A DNA stretch of 64,000 nt. Source: CALNBC01 sp040768925 (GTDB lineage: Bacteria; Bacillota; Clostridia; Christensenellales; CALWSW01). The DNA is taken from NCBI GenBank assembly GCA_040768925.1, contig JAXGLZ010000002.1, positions 186,001 through 250,000 of the forward strand. The letters are read 5' to 3'. Position numbers and translations under genes: made by a program. A model generated the notes under the pieces. That model did not search any database, was not told the origin of the DNA, and saw only the letters and a program-made list of their open reading frames with translations. Positions 49,163-59,157 of the stretch are shown piece by piece. How positions within the stretch are numbered: position 1 is the first letter of the stretch; the number at the start of each line of letters is the position of its first letter.

Positions 49163-49723
49163 ATGAGCAAACCCAAAATAATCGCAATCGTCGGATCGTT
49201 AAAAAAATGGTCCTACAACCGCCAGCTTGCGATGGCGGCAAAGAATCTGATCGGCAATCGGGCCGATTTTGAATTGCTCGATTATTCCGACGTTCCGTTT
49301 ATGAACGAGGACATTGAATTCCCCGCGCCGGAATCCGTAACGCGCGTGCGAGAGGCCGTCAAATCCGCGGACGGCGTCTGGTTCTTTACCCCCGAGCACA
49401 ACCATTTTTTCCCCGGCGTGCTGAAAAACCTCATCGATTGGCTTTCCCGGCCGACGGAGGACGAGGACGCCCCGCCGATCCTTTCCAAAAAGCCCGCCGC
49501 CGTGAGCGGCATCAGCATCGGCATGTCCGGCACCGCGATCGCGCAGGATCATCTGGTAACCCTGATCAGCTATCTGGATATGAAAGTGATGAACGCGCCG
49601 CGGCTGACCATACCCCATGGAAGGAAGCAGCTCAACGAAGGCGGCCTCCTCAGCCTGACCGTGAGCGCGCCGTTTTTGGAAGAACAGGTCGACGCGTTCC
49701 TGAACTTTTTGCAGAACCCATAA
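49163..49723 (+). CDS. NAD(P)H-dependent FMN reductase
   Basis: A 186-aa flavodoxin-fold reductase. AIVGSLKKWSYNRQLA is the phosphate-binding loop, and FFTPEHNHFFPGVLKNLIDWLSRP is the conserved flavin-binding segment (PEYN-like, here PEHN). Such enzymes reduce FMN, quinones, azo dyes or chromate. Cytosolic; own promoter and terminator. Confidence 0.9.
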   Translation: MSKPKIIAIVGSLKKWSYNRQLAMAAKNLIGNRADFELLDYSDVPFMNEDIEFPAPESVTRVREAVKSADGVWFFTPEHNHFFPGVLKNLIDWLSRPTEDEDAPPILSKKPAAVSGISIGMSGTAIAQDHLVTLISYLDMKVMNAPRLTIPHGRKQLNEGGLLSLTVSAPFLEEQVDAFLNFLQNP

Positions 49724-49790
49724 CCCCTGCGCCATTCCGGCCGGGGCGATGCCGATGCCCCTTGCTTTTTCGCAAGGCCGGCATCCGTTT

Positions 49791-49817
49791 AAAGGCGCAG
49801 CAGGCTGCGCCTTTTTT
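49791..49817 (+). terminator. Terminator of the FMN reductase gene
   Basis: AAAGGCGCA pairs with TGCGCCTTT, followed by TTTT. A GATGCCG/CGGCATC stem lies just upstream. Confidence 0.8.
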
Positions 49818-49976
49818 CGCGGGCATCCGGCCAGAACAGTACGCGGGGCCTTGCAGGACGGAAAACCGGTTCCGTTTGCCGCCCGGAATTCCCCGCAGCG
49901 GATTTATCCGTTTTGAATCGGCAAAATTATGATACGATGCATTGAAAATAGGTCGGCCTTTGCCGGGGAGTTCAAT

Positions 49977-50474
49977 ATGAAAAAGATTGTCGCCTTTTTG
50001 CTGGTAGCCTGCATGGCTTTGCCTTTTTCCGGGTGCGCCGAAATGGCCGGCAGCGAAGCGGAGATGCTTCAAATCGCCGTTAAAGAAGCGGGCGTTCCCA
50101 AAGAACTTGACGCGCAGCTCATCGGGGTGATCGAAACCGAAAGCGCCGCGCTGGCCTGCGTGATGACGGGGAACGAGCACCAGTCCCACAGCTACTATGC
50201 GGCCGAATTTGTAAGGGACGGAAGTCGGTACCGCTTCATTCATGTCGGCGCCATGTGGGACCGGGGCGTCGATATGTGCAGTTTTCTTTGGGGCGGCGGC
50301 CATGTTTTCGTCAGCAACAATCCGCGCAGCAAAACGCTGAGCCTGAAGTTCCCCGACGGCAGGCTGGAGCTGGTGGATATTGATTCGCTTCCTTTTATAT
50401 ATGCTCTTGAAGGGGACGAATCCGGTTTTGAGTACTTCTTCCTGGATGAATCCGGGCAGGCTATCTCATATTGA
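49977..50474 (+). CDS. Small lipoprotein of unknown function
   Basis: A 165-aa protein with a lipoprotein signal peptide (MKKIVAFLLVACMALPFSGC, Cys near 20). The mature part (about 145 residues) has a beta-rich pattern with HSYYAAEFVRDGSRYRFIHVGAMW; I do not recognise it. ATG at 49977 follows GGGGAG. Monocistronic, convergent with pyrE. Confidence 0.7.
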   Translation: MKKIVAFLLVACMALPFSGCAEMAGSEAEMLQIAVKEAGVPKELDAQLIGVIETESAALACVMTGNEHQSHSYYAAEFVRDGSRYRFIHVGAMWDRGVDMCSFLWGGGHVFVSNNPRSKTLSLKFPDGRLELVDIDSLPFIYALEGDESGFEYFFLDESGQAISY

Positions 50475-50502
50475 GCAAATGCTCAAACCATATGCCGCAA
50501 AA

Positions 50503-50537
50503 CAAAAACTCCCCCAGGATTGCGGGGGAGTTTTTTT
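50503..50537. terminator. Bidirectional terminator between lipoprotein gene and pyrE
   Basis: ACTCCCCC (50508-50515) pairs with GGGGGAGT (50524-50531); T-runs on both strands. It ends the pyr operon. Confidence 0.9.
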
Positions 50538-50547
50538 ACGCCTTCGA

Positions 50548-51123
50548 TTATTTCAGCAGCCTGCTTCCCGGTTTTACCGCTTTTGAGCCGGCCTTGCACA
50601 AGGGGCAGTCCGCTTCTTCCCAGCTCACCACTTCCATCGAAAGCACGGCCTTGAACGGCACGCCGAAATCCACCTTGCCGTTGCTTCTGTCCACAATCGC
50701 GCCGACGCCCACCACATTCCCGCCGGCTTCGCGAATCAGCCCGACGACTTCGCGCACGCTGCCGCCGGTGGTGACCACATCCTCGCAGACCAGCACGTTT
50801 TCCCCCGGCTTGATCCCGAAACCGCGCCGGAAGGTCATCTTCCCTTCCTGGCGCTCGGCGAAGATGTTCTTAACGCCCAGGCGCTCCGCCGTCTGATAGG
50901 CGATGATGATCCCGCCCACCGCGGGGCCGGCCACAAGATCGATAGGCTCGCCCGCAAAGGCGTTCGCCAGCTCGCCGCACATCAGCTTTGCATATCTCGG
51001 GTATTGAAAAAGCCGGGCGCACTGCATGTAATGGTCGCTGTGTTTGCCGCTCGTCAGCTGAAAATGCCCTTCGAGCATCACGCCGGTTTCCTTGAAAATC
51101 GCTAGGATTTCGTCCCTGGTCAT
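50548..51123 (-). CDS. pyrE: Orotate phosphoribosyltransferase
   Basis: Joins orotate to PRPP, giving OMP. 191 aa; FQLTSGKHSDHYMQCARLF near the N-terminus and PRPP loop VLVCEDVVTTGGSVREV near 115. Last gene of the pyr operon, 12 nt after pyrD. The C-terminal CPLCKAGSKAV stretch is typical of clostridial PyrE. Confidence 0.96.
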   Translation of the reverse strand: MTRDEILAIFKETGVMLEGHFQLTSGKHSDHYMQCARLFQYPRYAKLMCGELANAFAGEPIDLVAGPAVGGIIIAYQTAERLGVKNIFAERQEGKMTFRRGFGIKPGENVLVCEDVVTTGGSVREVVGLIREAGGNVVGVGAIVDRSNGKVDFGVPFKAVLSMEVVSWEEADCPLCKAGSKAVKPGSRLLK

Positions 51124-51135
51124 TTGTGTCTCCTT

Positions 51136-52047
51136 TCAGTCCGCCAGCGCGCCCGTAAGCTCCGTCACGGCGGCTATCCCGTTTTCCGCGCAAAAATCCC
51201 GAAGCTCCCCGATGATCCTGGGCAGTGCCATCGGGTCAAAAACCGTCGCGCTGCCGACCATGACCGCGCCTGCCCCGGCCAGCATGAATTCCGCAGCGTC
51301 CCTGCCGGTCATGATCCCGCCCATGCCGAAAATCGGCAATCCCACGGCTTTGGATACCTCATAGACCATCCTAAGGGCCACGGGCTTGACCGCGGGGCCG
51401 GAAAGGCCGCCGGTTTTGTTCGCGATGATCCTTCTTCTTGCTACGGGGTCGATGGCCATGCCGGTCAGCGTGTTGATGAGGGAGATCGCGTCCGCCCCGC
51501 CTGCTTCCGCCGCCCGGGCGTTATCCGAAATGTTCGATACATTCGGCGTCAGCTTGACGATCAGCGGCTGGGCGCAGTTCTTCTTCGCGGCTTTGGTCAC
51601 CCGCTCGACCATTTTGGGGTCTACGCCGAAGGCCACGCCCCCTTCCTTCACGTTCGGGCAGGAGATGTTCAGCTCCACCATATCCGCTTCCGTGTTTCTC
51701 AGCTTTTCGGTCATCAGGGCGTAATCCTCGACGGACGAACCCGCGACGTTCGCGATGATCACGGTGCCGAGCTTTTTCATCTTGGGCAGGATTTCGCCGA
51801 CGAATTCGTCGATCCCCGGGTTCTGAAGGCCGACGGCGTTGAGCATCCCCGCCGGGGTTTCGGCGATCCTGGGGGAGGGGTTCCCCTCCCTGCGCTTTGG
51901 GGTCAGCCCTTTGGAGGAGATCCCTCCGAGCAGCGAAACGTCGAAGAACGCGCCGTATTCAATCCCGAAACCAAAGGTGCCGGAGGCGGCGATGACCGGA
52001 TTTTTGAATTCCACCCCGCAGATGCTGACACACATGTCCACGCTCAC
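51136..52047 (-). CDS. pyrD: Dihydroorotate dehydrogenase B, catalytic subunit
   Basis: A 303-aa class 1B FMN enzyme that oxidises dihydroorotate using electrons passed to NAD through PyrK. ISCPNVKEGG includes the catalytic Cys typical of class 1; GFGIEYGAFFDVSLLGGISSKG and GMGGIMTGRDAAEF bind FMN. GTG start at 52047 overlaps the pyrK stop (GTGA) and has GGAGG 8 nt upstream, so the longer readings are rejected. Confidence 0.96.
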   Translation of the reverse strand: MSVDMCVSICGVEFKNPVIAASGTFGFGIEYGAFFDVSLLGGISSKGLTPKRREGNPSPRIAETPAGMLNAVGLQNPGIDEFVGEILPKMKKLGTVIIANVAGSSVEDYALMTEKLRNTEADMVELNISCPNVKEGGVAFGVDPKMVERVTKAAKKNCAQPLIVKLTPNVSNISDNARAAEAGGADAISLINTLTGMAIDPVARRRIIANKTGGLSGPAVKPVALRMVYEVSKAVGLPIFGMGGIMTGRDAAEFMLAGAGAVMVGSATVFDPMALPRIIGELRDFCAENGIAAVTELTGALAD

Positions 52048-52808
52048 AATACCACCTCCGAAAGGGGGAACACCGGCCCGTCCACGCAGACGCGGCGGTT
52101 GCGCACGCCCCTTTCTTCCCTTATGCCAACAGTGCAGCCCAAACACGCCCCCACCCCGCAGCCCATGCGCTCCTCAAGAGAGGCCCAGGCAGGCGTTTGC
52201 GGCGGCAGCGCGGTTTGCAGCGCCCTGAACATCGGTTTCGGGCCGCAGGCGAAAACGGGGGAACCGTCCTCCCGGGCGATCAGCCCGTTTACGGCGAAGC
52301 CCTTTTGCCCGATCGTTCCGTCGTCCGAAAAAAGGCTGACTTCGCACCCGAGTTCGGCAAAATCCCCGGCAAGAATCGCGAATTCGGCGCTTCGAAAGCC
52401 AAGGTATGCGCTCACCTTTACCCCGGCTTCCCGCAGCCTGCGCGCCAGGAACAAAAGCGGCGCGACGCCGATCCCGCCGCCTAAAAGCCGCGCTTTTTTC
52501 ACCCCGTCGGTCGGGAATCCCCGGCCGATCGGCCCGGTGGCGGTCAGCTCCGTCCCCGGCTTCGCGGCGGCGAGGGCTTTGGTTCCTTCGCCTTTGACCG
52601 CGCAGGCGATTTTCACCACGCCGTCGCAAACGTCGCACACGCTGATGGGCCGCCGAAGGCTGAAAGCGGCGTTCGGCACCCGGATATGCAGGAACTGGCC
52701 GGGCTGGACTTCTTCAAAAAACGCCGGATCCAGACAGGCGAGGTCCAGGCGGAAAGTCTCCCTGGCTATGGGGGTATTTTCGATGATGATAAAGGTTCTT
52801 TCTTTCAT
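52044..52808 (-). CDS. pyrK: Dihydroorotate dehydrogenase B, electron transfer subunit
   Basis: A 254-aa FAD and [2Fe-2S] protein. FAD site RRPISVCD; NAD-type LLGGGIGVAPLLFLARRL; cluster cysteines in RMGCGVGACLGCTVG plus a later Cys in RVCVDGP. Starts at 52808, 2 nt past the carB stop; overlaps pyrD by 4 nt. Forms the PyrDK heterotetramer. Confidence 0.95.
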   Translation of the reverse strand: MKERTFIIIENTPIARETFRLDLACLDPAFFEEVQPGQFLHIRVPNAAFSLRRPISVCDVCDGVVKIACAVKGEGTKALAAAKPGTELTATGPIGRGFPTDGVKKARLLGGGIGVAPLLFLARRLREAGVKVSAYLGFRSAEFAILAGDFAELGCEVSLFSDDGTIGQKGFAVNGLIAREDGSPVFACGPKPMFRALQTALPPQTPAWASLEERMGCGVGACLGCTVGIREERGVRNRRVCVDGPVFPLSEVVL

Positions 52809-52810
52809 AA

Positions 52811-55800
52811 TCAAACATCCTGAAGGGCGATGAGTTCCGGCTCGATCATGCTCTTGCGCGATTTGAGCGCCTGGACCAGCGCTTTCACCGTGTCCGCGCT
52901 GGTCAAGCAGGGAATGCTGCGCTCCGTCGCCAGGCGGCGCAGCCGGAAGCCGAAGCGCCTGCGTTCGCGGCCGTGGGTGGGGGTGTTGACCACCAGCACG
53001 GCCCTGCCTTCCTCGATCAGCTGCTCGGCAGACATGATCCCCGGCTCCTTGGCGACGACGGAAGCCCCGGCAAAGCTGCGGTTCAGCACGTTTGCCGTGC
53101 CCTTGGTGGCGTAAATGTCGTACCCCAGGACGGAGAGGTCGATGGCGAGGTCCACCATCTCGTTCTTGTCGTTGTCGGCGACGGAGAAGATCACCGCGCC
53201 GGAATCCGGCAGGGTAAGCCCGGCCGCGCAAAGGCCCTTGTACAGCGCTTCGGGCAGGCTGCGGCCCAGACCGAGCACCTCTCCTGTGGATTTCATCTCC
53301 GGCCCGAGGGTGATCTCCACATCCGGCAGCTTATCCAGGGAAAAAACCGGGACCTTGACGGCGGTGCAGGCGGCGTCCGGCGCAAGGCCGGTGCCAAAGC
53401 CCATGCCGGCGATGCGCTCGCCCAGCATGGCGCGGGTGGCGACCTCGGGCAGGGGGATGCCGGTGACCTTGCTGATATACGGCACCGTGCGGGAGGATCG
53501 GGGGTTGACCTCGATCACATAAACGTCATCGTCGTGCAGGATATACTGAATGTTCACCAGGCCCTTGACGTGCAGCGCGTCCGAAAGCTTTTTCGTCGCT
53601 TCGATCAGCTTGCTGCGCACCTTGCCGGAAATATCCTTCGCGGGGTAGACGGAGATCGAGTCCCCGGAATGGACCCCCGCGCGCTCCACATGTTCCATGA
53701 TGCCGGGGATCAGCAGGTCGTATCCGTCCGAAACGGCGTCCACCTCCACCTCTTTGCCCATCAGGTATTTGTCGATCAGCACGGGATGCTCCTGCTTTTC
53801 CCGGCCGATGATGTCCATGAATTCGGCCACGCCCTGCTCGCCGAAGGCAAGGGTCATCCCCTGGCCCCCAAGGACGTAGGACGGCCGCACCAGCACCGGA
53901 TAGCCCAGTTCCTCCGCAGCTTTCAGGGCTTCCGCTTTGGTGAACACCGTGAAACCCTTCGGGCGCTTTAATCCGACCTGCTCCAACAGCGCGTCGAAGC
54001 GCTCGCGGTCCTCCGCGGCGTCGATATCCGCAAGGTCGGTGCCAAGGAGCGGATAGCCCGCGTCCACCACCGGCTTGGCGAGCTTGATCGCCGTTTGCCC
54101 GCCGAATTGGACGACGACGCCCTTCGGCTGCTCCCGCTCGAGGATGTTATAAACCTCTTCCGGCGTCAGCGGCTCGAAATACAGGGTGTCCGCCGTATCG
54201 TAATCCGTGGAGACGGTTTCCGGGTTGTTGTTGATCATGATCGTGTGGCAGCCCTGCTTTTTCAGCGCCCAGGCGCAGTGCACGCAGCAGTAGTCGAACT
54301 CTACGCCCTGGCCGATGCGGATCGGTCCGGAGCCAAGGACCACCGCCGTGTCCCCCCGCCTTTGGGGCTTTTCGCCTTCCTGGCCGTAAACCGAATACAG
54401 GTAATCCCCCAGCCCGCCGCGGGAATGGGGGCAGGTGTCCACCACTTTGAAGTTCGGGGTCACGCCCAGCGCTTTTCGCCTTAAGCGGACCTCCGCCTCG
54501 GTGATCCCCGTCAGGGTCGCGATGGCAACGTCCGAAACGCCGTGGATCTTCGCTTTGAGCAGCAGCTCTTTGGTCAGACCGTTTGCGCCCGCTTTTTCGA
54601 TTTCGGCTTCCATTCCGCACATAACCTTCATGCGTTCGAGGAACCACCAGTCGATTTTCGTGGCTTCGTAAATTTCCGGCAGCGGCACGCCCCGCCTGAT
54701 TGATTCAAAGACGAAGAAGATCCGCTCGTCCCCCTGGTAGCGGAGCATCCTCGCCACTTCTTCATCCGAAAGGGCCATCAGGCGCGGTGAGCGCAGGGAA
54801 TAGGCGTTCAGCTCCAGCGAGCGCAGCGCCTTGAGGAAGGCGGCCTCGAAGGTTTCGCCGATGGACATGACCTCCCCCGTGGCCTTCATTTTGGTGCCGA
54901 TGTGCTTGTCCGCCGCCGTGAACTTGTCAAACGGCCAGCGGGGCATTTTCAGCACCGTGTACTCCACCTGGGGCTCAAAAAGCGCGTGGGCCTTGTTCCG
55001 GCCAAGGAGGATCTCGTCCAGCCGGTAGCCCAGGGCAATTTTGGTGGCCACCCGGGCGATGGGGTAGCTCGTCGCCTTGGAGGCCAGGGCGGAGGAGCGG
55101 GAAAGCCTGGGGTTGACCTCGATCAGGTAATATTCCATGGAATCCGGCTTCAGGGCGAACTGGACGTTGCAGCCCCCCTCGATGCCCAGCTCCCGGATGA
55201 TCTTGATGGCCGAATCCCTAAGCATGGCAAGCTGCGCGTCGGTCAGGCTCTTGCAGGGGGCGACGACGATGGAATCCCCGGTGTGGATGCCCACGGGGTC
55301 GATGTTTTCCATGTTGCAGATGGAAAGGGCGTTGTCCGCCGAGTCCCTTATTACTTCGAACTCGATCTCCTTCCACCCGGCGATGGACCGCTCGATCAGG
55401 CACTGGTGTACCCGGCTGCTTTTCAGCCCGCCGTGGCAGACTTCCCGCAGCTCCGCTTCGTCGCCCGCCATGCCGCCGCCGGTGCCGCCCAGGGTGTACG
55501 CCGGGCGGACGATCACGGGGTAGCCGATCCGTTCGGCGAAGGCGACGGCGTCCTCCTCGGTATGGACGATCACATTGTCCACCACCGGTTCGCCGATTTT
55601 GTTCATCGTGTCCCGAAAAGCCTCGCGATCCTCAGCCTTGAAGATGGCGGAGGCGGAAGTGCCGATCAGCTCGACGCCCATCCTTTCGAGGTATCCGCCC
55701 TCGTGAAGCTCCATGGCAAGGTTCAGCCCGGTCTGGCCGCCCAGGGTGGGAAGCAGGCTGTCCGGCCGCTCTTTCTCGATGATCCGCTTTACGGTCGCGG

Positions 55801-56011
55801 CATCCATGGGCTCGATATACACCCTCTCCGCCATGGCGGGGTCCGTCATGATCGTCGCCGGGTTGGAATTGACGAGGACGATCTCCACCCCCTCTTCCCG
55901 AAGGGCGCGGCAGGCCTGGGTCCCCGCATAGTCGAACTCCGCGGCCTGGCCGATCACGATCGGGCCGGAGCCGATCACCATCGTCTTTTTTATCGTGGGT
56001 TTTTTGGGCAT
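52811..56011 (-). CDS. carB: Carbamoyl-phosphate synthase large subunit
   Basis: A 1066-aa synthetase: two ATP-grasp halves (about 1-550 and 551-930) and a C-terminal MGS-like allosteric domain. VIGSGPIVIGQAAEFDYAGTQ and VLGSGPIRIGQGVEFDYCC begin the halves. It normally needs CarA for glutamine-derived ammonia, but no carA lies in the operon or window. Start 56011 (MPKKPTIKK) rather than the longer reading, which lacks a ribosome site and overlaps pyrF. Confidence 0.97.
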   Translation of the reverse strand: MPKKPTIKKTMVIGSGPIVIGQAAEFDYAGTQACRALREEGVEIVLVNSNPATIMTDPAMAERVYIEPMDAATVKRIIEKERPDSLLPTLGGQTGLNLAMELHEGGYLERMGVELIGTSASAIFKAEDREAFRDTMNKIGEPVVDNVIVHTEEDAVAFAERIGYPVIVRPAYTLGGTGGGMAGDEAELREVCHGGLKSSRVHQCLIERSIAGWKEIEFEVIRDSADNALSICNMENIDPVGIHTGDSIVVAPCKSLTDAQLAMLRDSAIKIIRELGIEGGCNVQFALKPDSMEYYLIEVNPRLSRSSALASKATSYPIARVATKIALGYRLDEILLGRNKAHALFEPQVEYTVLKMPRWPFDKFTAADKHIGTKMKATGEVMSIGETFEAAFLKALRSLELNAYSLRSPRLMALSDEEVARMLRYQGDERIFFVFESIRRGVPLPEIYEATKIDWWFLERMKVMCGMEAEIEKAGANGLTKELLLKAKIHGVSDVAIATLTGITEAEVRLRRKALGVTPNFKVVDTCPHSRGGLGDYLYSVYGQEGEKPQRRGDTAVVLGSGPIRIGQGVEFDYCCVHCAWALKKQGCHTIMINNNPETVSTDYDTADTLYFEPLTPEEVYNILEREQPKGVVVQFGGQTAIKLAKPVVDAGYPLLGTDLADIDAAEDRERFDALLEQVGLKRPKGFTVFTKAEALKAAEELGYPVLVRPSYVLGGQGMTLAFGEQGVAEFMDIIGREKQEHPVLIDKYLMGKEVEVDAVSDGYDLLIPGIMEHVERAGVHSGDSISVYPAKDISGKVRSKLIEATKKLSDALHVKGLVNIQYILHDDDVYVIEVNPRSSRTVPYISKVTGIPLPEVATRAMLGERIAGMGFGTGLAPDAACTAVKVPVFSLDKLPDVEITLGPEMKSTGEVLGLGRSLPEALYKGLCAAGLTLPDSGAVIFSVADNDKNEMVDLAIDLSVLGYDIYATKGTANVLNRSFAGASVVAKEPGIMSAEQLIEEGRAVLVVNTPTHGRERRRFGFRLRRLATERSIPCLTSADTVKALVQALKSRKSMIEPELIALQDV

Positions 56012-56034
56012 TTTGCTACCTCGTGATCTGAAAT

Positions 56035-56949
56035 TTATCCGATCCTGCCGCCAAGTGCTGCCAGCAGGTCCTCTTTCATCCTCAGCGCTTCGTTTCTGGC
56101 GGCCGCGGCAAAGGGCACGCCGGGCTGCTTTTTGTATGCGCACATGATCGAGCGGGACGCGTTGACGACCGCGCCGCCGCCCTTTCCATCAAAGCTCTTC
56201 GCGATTTGTCCGGCCGTTCCGCCCTGGGCGCCGTATCCGGGGATCAGGAAGAAGGTGTTGGGCAGCAGCGCGCGCAGCGCTTCGCCCTGTTCGGGGTAGG
56301 TCGCCCCGACGACCGCGCCGATGGCGGAATAGCCGCTTTTTCCGATCAGTCCTTCGCCCCATTTGGCGGTCATTCTGCCCACGTGCTCGTAAACCGGCCT
56401 GCCGTTTGCGATCAGGTCCTGAAATTCGCCGCCGGAGGGGTTGCTGGTCTTGACGAGGACGAAGATCCCCTTGCCGCGTTGGGCGCAGGCATCCGCGAAG
56501 GGCTTGATGCCGTCCGTTCCCAGGTAGGGGTTGACGGTAACGATATCCGATTCAAACGCGGGCAGCGTTTCCTCCCCCGCCGGCGTGCCGGAAAGGAAGG
56601 CGTGGGCGTAAGCTTCGGCGGTGGAGCCGATATCCCCGCGCTTGACGTCCGCGATGACGATCAGCCCCGCCTGCTTTGCGTATTCCAGGGTGCGCTTGAA
56701 GGCGGTCATCCCCTCCACGCCGTACATTTCGTAAAACGCGACCTGGACCTTGACCGCCGGAACAATGTCCGCTACGGCGTCGATCAGGGCGCGGTTGAAA
56801 TCGAAGATCGCCCCGCCGGCGCTTTTTTGAAAGTCCGCGCCGGGCTTGAAGAAGCCTTCCGGAAGGTATTCCACCCGCGTGTCCAGCCCCAGCGCCGAGG
56901 GGTTCTGCTTTTGAACGATGGCTTCAGCCATCCTATCCATAATGTTCAA
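56035..56949 (-). CDS. pyrF: Orotidine-5'-phosphate decarboxylase (type 2)
   Basis: About 304 aa, the longer bacterial type 2 form. Substrate-binding GLDTRVEYLPEGFF; catalytic DVKRGDIGSTAEAYA; FLIPGYGAQGG phosphate loop. TTG start at 56949 fits AGGAGG 5 nt upstream; an ATG three codons later is possible. It sits between pyrC and carB, the place where carA often lies. Confidence 0.95.
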   Translation of the reverse strand: MNIMDRMAEAIVQKQNPSALGLDTRVEYLPEGFFKPGADFQKSAGGAIFDFNRALIDAVADIVPAVKVQVAFYEMYGVEGMTAFKRTLEYAKQAGLIVIADVKRGDIGSTAEAYAHAFLSGTPAGEETLPAFESDIVTVNPYLGTDGIKPFADACAQRGKGIFVLVKTSNPSGGEFQDLIANGRPVYEHVGRMTAKWGEGLIGKSGYSAIGAVVGATYPEQGEALRALLPNTFFLIPGYGAQGGTAGQIAKSFDGKGGGAVVNASRSIMCAYKKQPGVPFAAAARNEALRMKEDLLAALGGRIG

Positions 56950-56951
56950 GC

Positions 56952-58223
56952 TTACCTCCTGGCCCTTACGGCGCCGTCCATGATCGTGCACACGACCTTG
57001 CCCCTGTATGGTTTGTTCAGGAAGGGGGAATTCGCGCTCCTTGAGTGCAGGTTTTCCTCCGTATATACGATTTCCGCCTTCGGATCGGCGATGGTTACAT
57101 CCGCAGGCAGGCCTTCGGCGATCAACCCGCCGATGGCACCCAGGATTTCCGCCGGGCGGCAGGACAGGCGCTCCACCAGCTGTTTTGGGGAGAGTATGCC
57201 CGTTTCGATCAGGTTGGTCACAGCCAGGGAAAAGGTGGTTTCAAAGCCGATGATCCCGTTCGGGGCGCTCTGGAATTCCACGCGCTTTTCGTCCCGGGAA
57301 TGGGGGGCGTGGTCCGTCGCGATGGCGTCGATCGTGCCGTCCGCAAGGCCGCGCTTGATGGCTTCCACGTCTTCCGCCGTTCTTAAGGGGGGATTCATCT
57401 TCGCGTTGGCGTCGTACTCTTTGCAGAGCGCGTCCGTCGCCGAGAAGTAATGCGGGCAGGTTTCGCCGGTGGCGCGCACGCCCCGCAGCTTTGCCTGGCG
57501 CAGCATTTCCACCCCGCCTTTGGTGGAGATATGGGCGATGTGGACCTTGGTGTCATACGCTTCGGCGAGCAGCAGCTCCCGGGAGAGCATGACTTCCTCC
57601 GCCGCGCGGGAGATGCCCTTTAAACCGTACAGCGCGGAGGTTTCGCCCTCGTTCATCACGCCTTCTCCGGCGATGGAAAGATCCTCGCAGTGGGAGATCA
57701 GCAGCGCGCCGAAACCCTTGGCGTATTGCAGGGCGAGGCGCATCCGGTTTGCGTCCTCCACCGGTCGGCCGTCGTCCGAAAAGGCCACGGCGCCGTTTTC
57801 CAGCAGGATGCCGAACTCCGTCAGTTCCTCGCCCTTAAGCCCCTTGGTGATCGCCGCGATGGGGTAAACCCGGGCGGCGGCTTCTTTCGCTTTTTCCAGG
57901 ATGAAGCGAGTGACCATCTCGTTGTCGTTCACCGGGGCGGTGTTCGGCATGCAGGCCACGGCGGTGAATCCGCCGAAGGCGGCCGAAAGGGTCCCCGAAG
58001 CGATGTCCTCTTTGTATTCCTGCCCCGGCTCGCGCAGGTGGCAGTGCAGATCCACAAAGCCTGGCATGACCCACAGGCCCGCGGCGTCGATGATTTCGTC
58101 CGCGGCGAAAATCTCACCGCGTGGGGCGATGGCTTCCACCTTGCTGTCTTTGATCAGGACGTCGTATTCGCCGGAAAGGCCCCTCGGGTTAATTAGCAGG
58201 CCGTTTTTGATGCGTATCGTCAT
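56952..58223 (-). CDS. pyrC: Dihydroorotase
   Basis: A 423-aa class I amidohydrolase. Zinc ligands in FVDLHCHLREPG (about 57-68), HCED, HIAHISTKGG and the catalytic ATDHAPHSRDEK (about 303-314). Overlaps the pyrB end by 4 nt (ATGA-type). Third enzyme of the UMP pathway. Confidence 0.97.
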   Translation of the reverse strand: MTIRIKNGLLINPRGLSGEYDVLIKDSKVEAIAPRGEIFAADEIIDAAGLWVMPGFVDLHCHLREPGQEYKEDIASGTLSAAFGGFTAVACMPNTAPVNDNEMVTRFILEKAKEAAARVYPIAAITKGLKGEELTEFGILLENGAVAFSDDGRPVEDANRMRLALQYAKGFGALLISHCEDLSIAGEGVMNEGETSALYGLKGISRAAEEVMLSRELLLAEAYDTKVHIAHISTKGGVEMLRQAKLRGVRATGETCPHYFSATDALCKEYDANAKMNPPLRTAEDVEAIKRGLADGTIDAIATDHAPHSRDEKRVEFQSAPNGIIGFETTFSLAVTNLIETGILSPKQLVERLSCRPAEILGAIGGLIAEGLPADVTIADPKAEIVYTEENLHSRSANSPFLNKPYRGKVVCTIMDGAVRARR

Positions 58224-59146
58224 TGGGCGTTCCTTTCTGAGAGCAGATGCAGCAGAGCCATGCGCACGGCGACGCCGTTTTCCACCTGATCGTCGATCAC
58301 GGAAACCGAACTGTCCGCCACGCGGCCGGTAATCTCCACTCCGCGGTTGATGGGGCCGGGGTGCATGACCAGCGCGCCGGGCTTTGCGTGGGCCAGCACG
58401 CCGTCGTTGATGCCGTAAAACTTTGCGTATTCCCGGACGGAAGGGATCAGCCCGGCCTGCTGCCTTTCCTTTTGGATGCGCAGGGCCATCACCACGTCCG
58501 CGTCCTTCACGGCGGCTTTGACGTCTGTCGTCACCCTTGCGCCAGCCTGTTCAAATTCGGCCGGAAGCAGGGTTCCCGGCCCCGCGAAGGTCACCTTCGC
58601 GCCCATGGCGGTCAGCCCCCAAAGGTTCGACCTTGCGACGCGGCTGTGCAGCACGTCCCCCACGATGGCGACGTTCAGCCCCTTGAGTTCGCCGAGGCGT
58701 TCTTGCATGGTGAACATGTCCAACAACGCCTGGGTTGGGTGCTCGTTGGTGCCGTCACCCGCGTTGATCACGCTGGCTTTCACGTTTTGCGCCAGCAGCT
58801 TGGCCGCGCCGCTCATCGGGTGGCGGATGATCATAAAATCCGCGCCGATCCGTTCCAGCGTGTGGCCGGTGTCGATCAGCGATTCGCCCTTCTGCACGCT
58901 GGAGTTGGAGACGGAGATGCTTGTCGTCATCGCGGACAGCAGTTTCGCCGCGGTTTCGAAGGAGGTTCTGGTCCGCGTGCTGTTTTCATAAAACAAAGTG
59001 ACGACGGACTTCCCCGAAAGCAGGGCGCATTTTCTTTCTGTTGAACGCATGATCCGCTTCATTTCGGCCGCCGCGTCCAGAATCCCGGCGATCAGCCCCG
59101 CGTCCGCTCCGCGCAGGCCCAGCATGTCTTTTGTAGTGATGGGCAT
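58220..59146 (-). CDS. pyrB: Aspartate carbamoyltransferase
   Basis: A 308-aa catalytic chain. Carbamoyl-phosphate loop FYENSTRTRTSFE (about 53-65), HPTQALLDM, and MHPGPINRGVE near 265. No pyrI regulatory subunit is present, as in other Bacillota. First structural enzyme gene after pyrR. Confidence 0.97.
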   Translation of the reverse strand: MPITTKDMLGLRGADAGLIAGILDAAAEMKRIMRSTERKCALLSGKSVVTLFYENSTRTRTSFETAAKLLSAMTTSISVSNSSVQKGESLIDTGHTLERIGADFMIIRHPMSGAAKLLAQNVKASVINAGDGTNEHPTQALLDMFTMQERLGELKGLNVAIVGDVLHSRVARSNLWGLTAMGAKVTFAGPGTLLPAEFEQAGARVTTDVKAAVKDADVVMALRIQKERQQAGLIPSVREYAKFYGINDGVLAHAKPGALVMHPGPINRGVEITGRVADSSVSVIDDQVENGVAVRMALLHLLSERNAQ

Positions 59147-59157
59147 GTTCCCTCCTG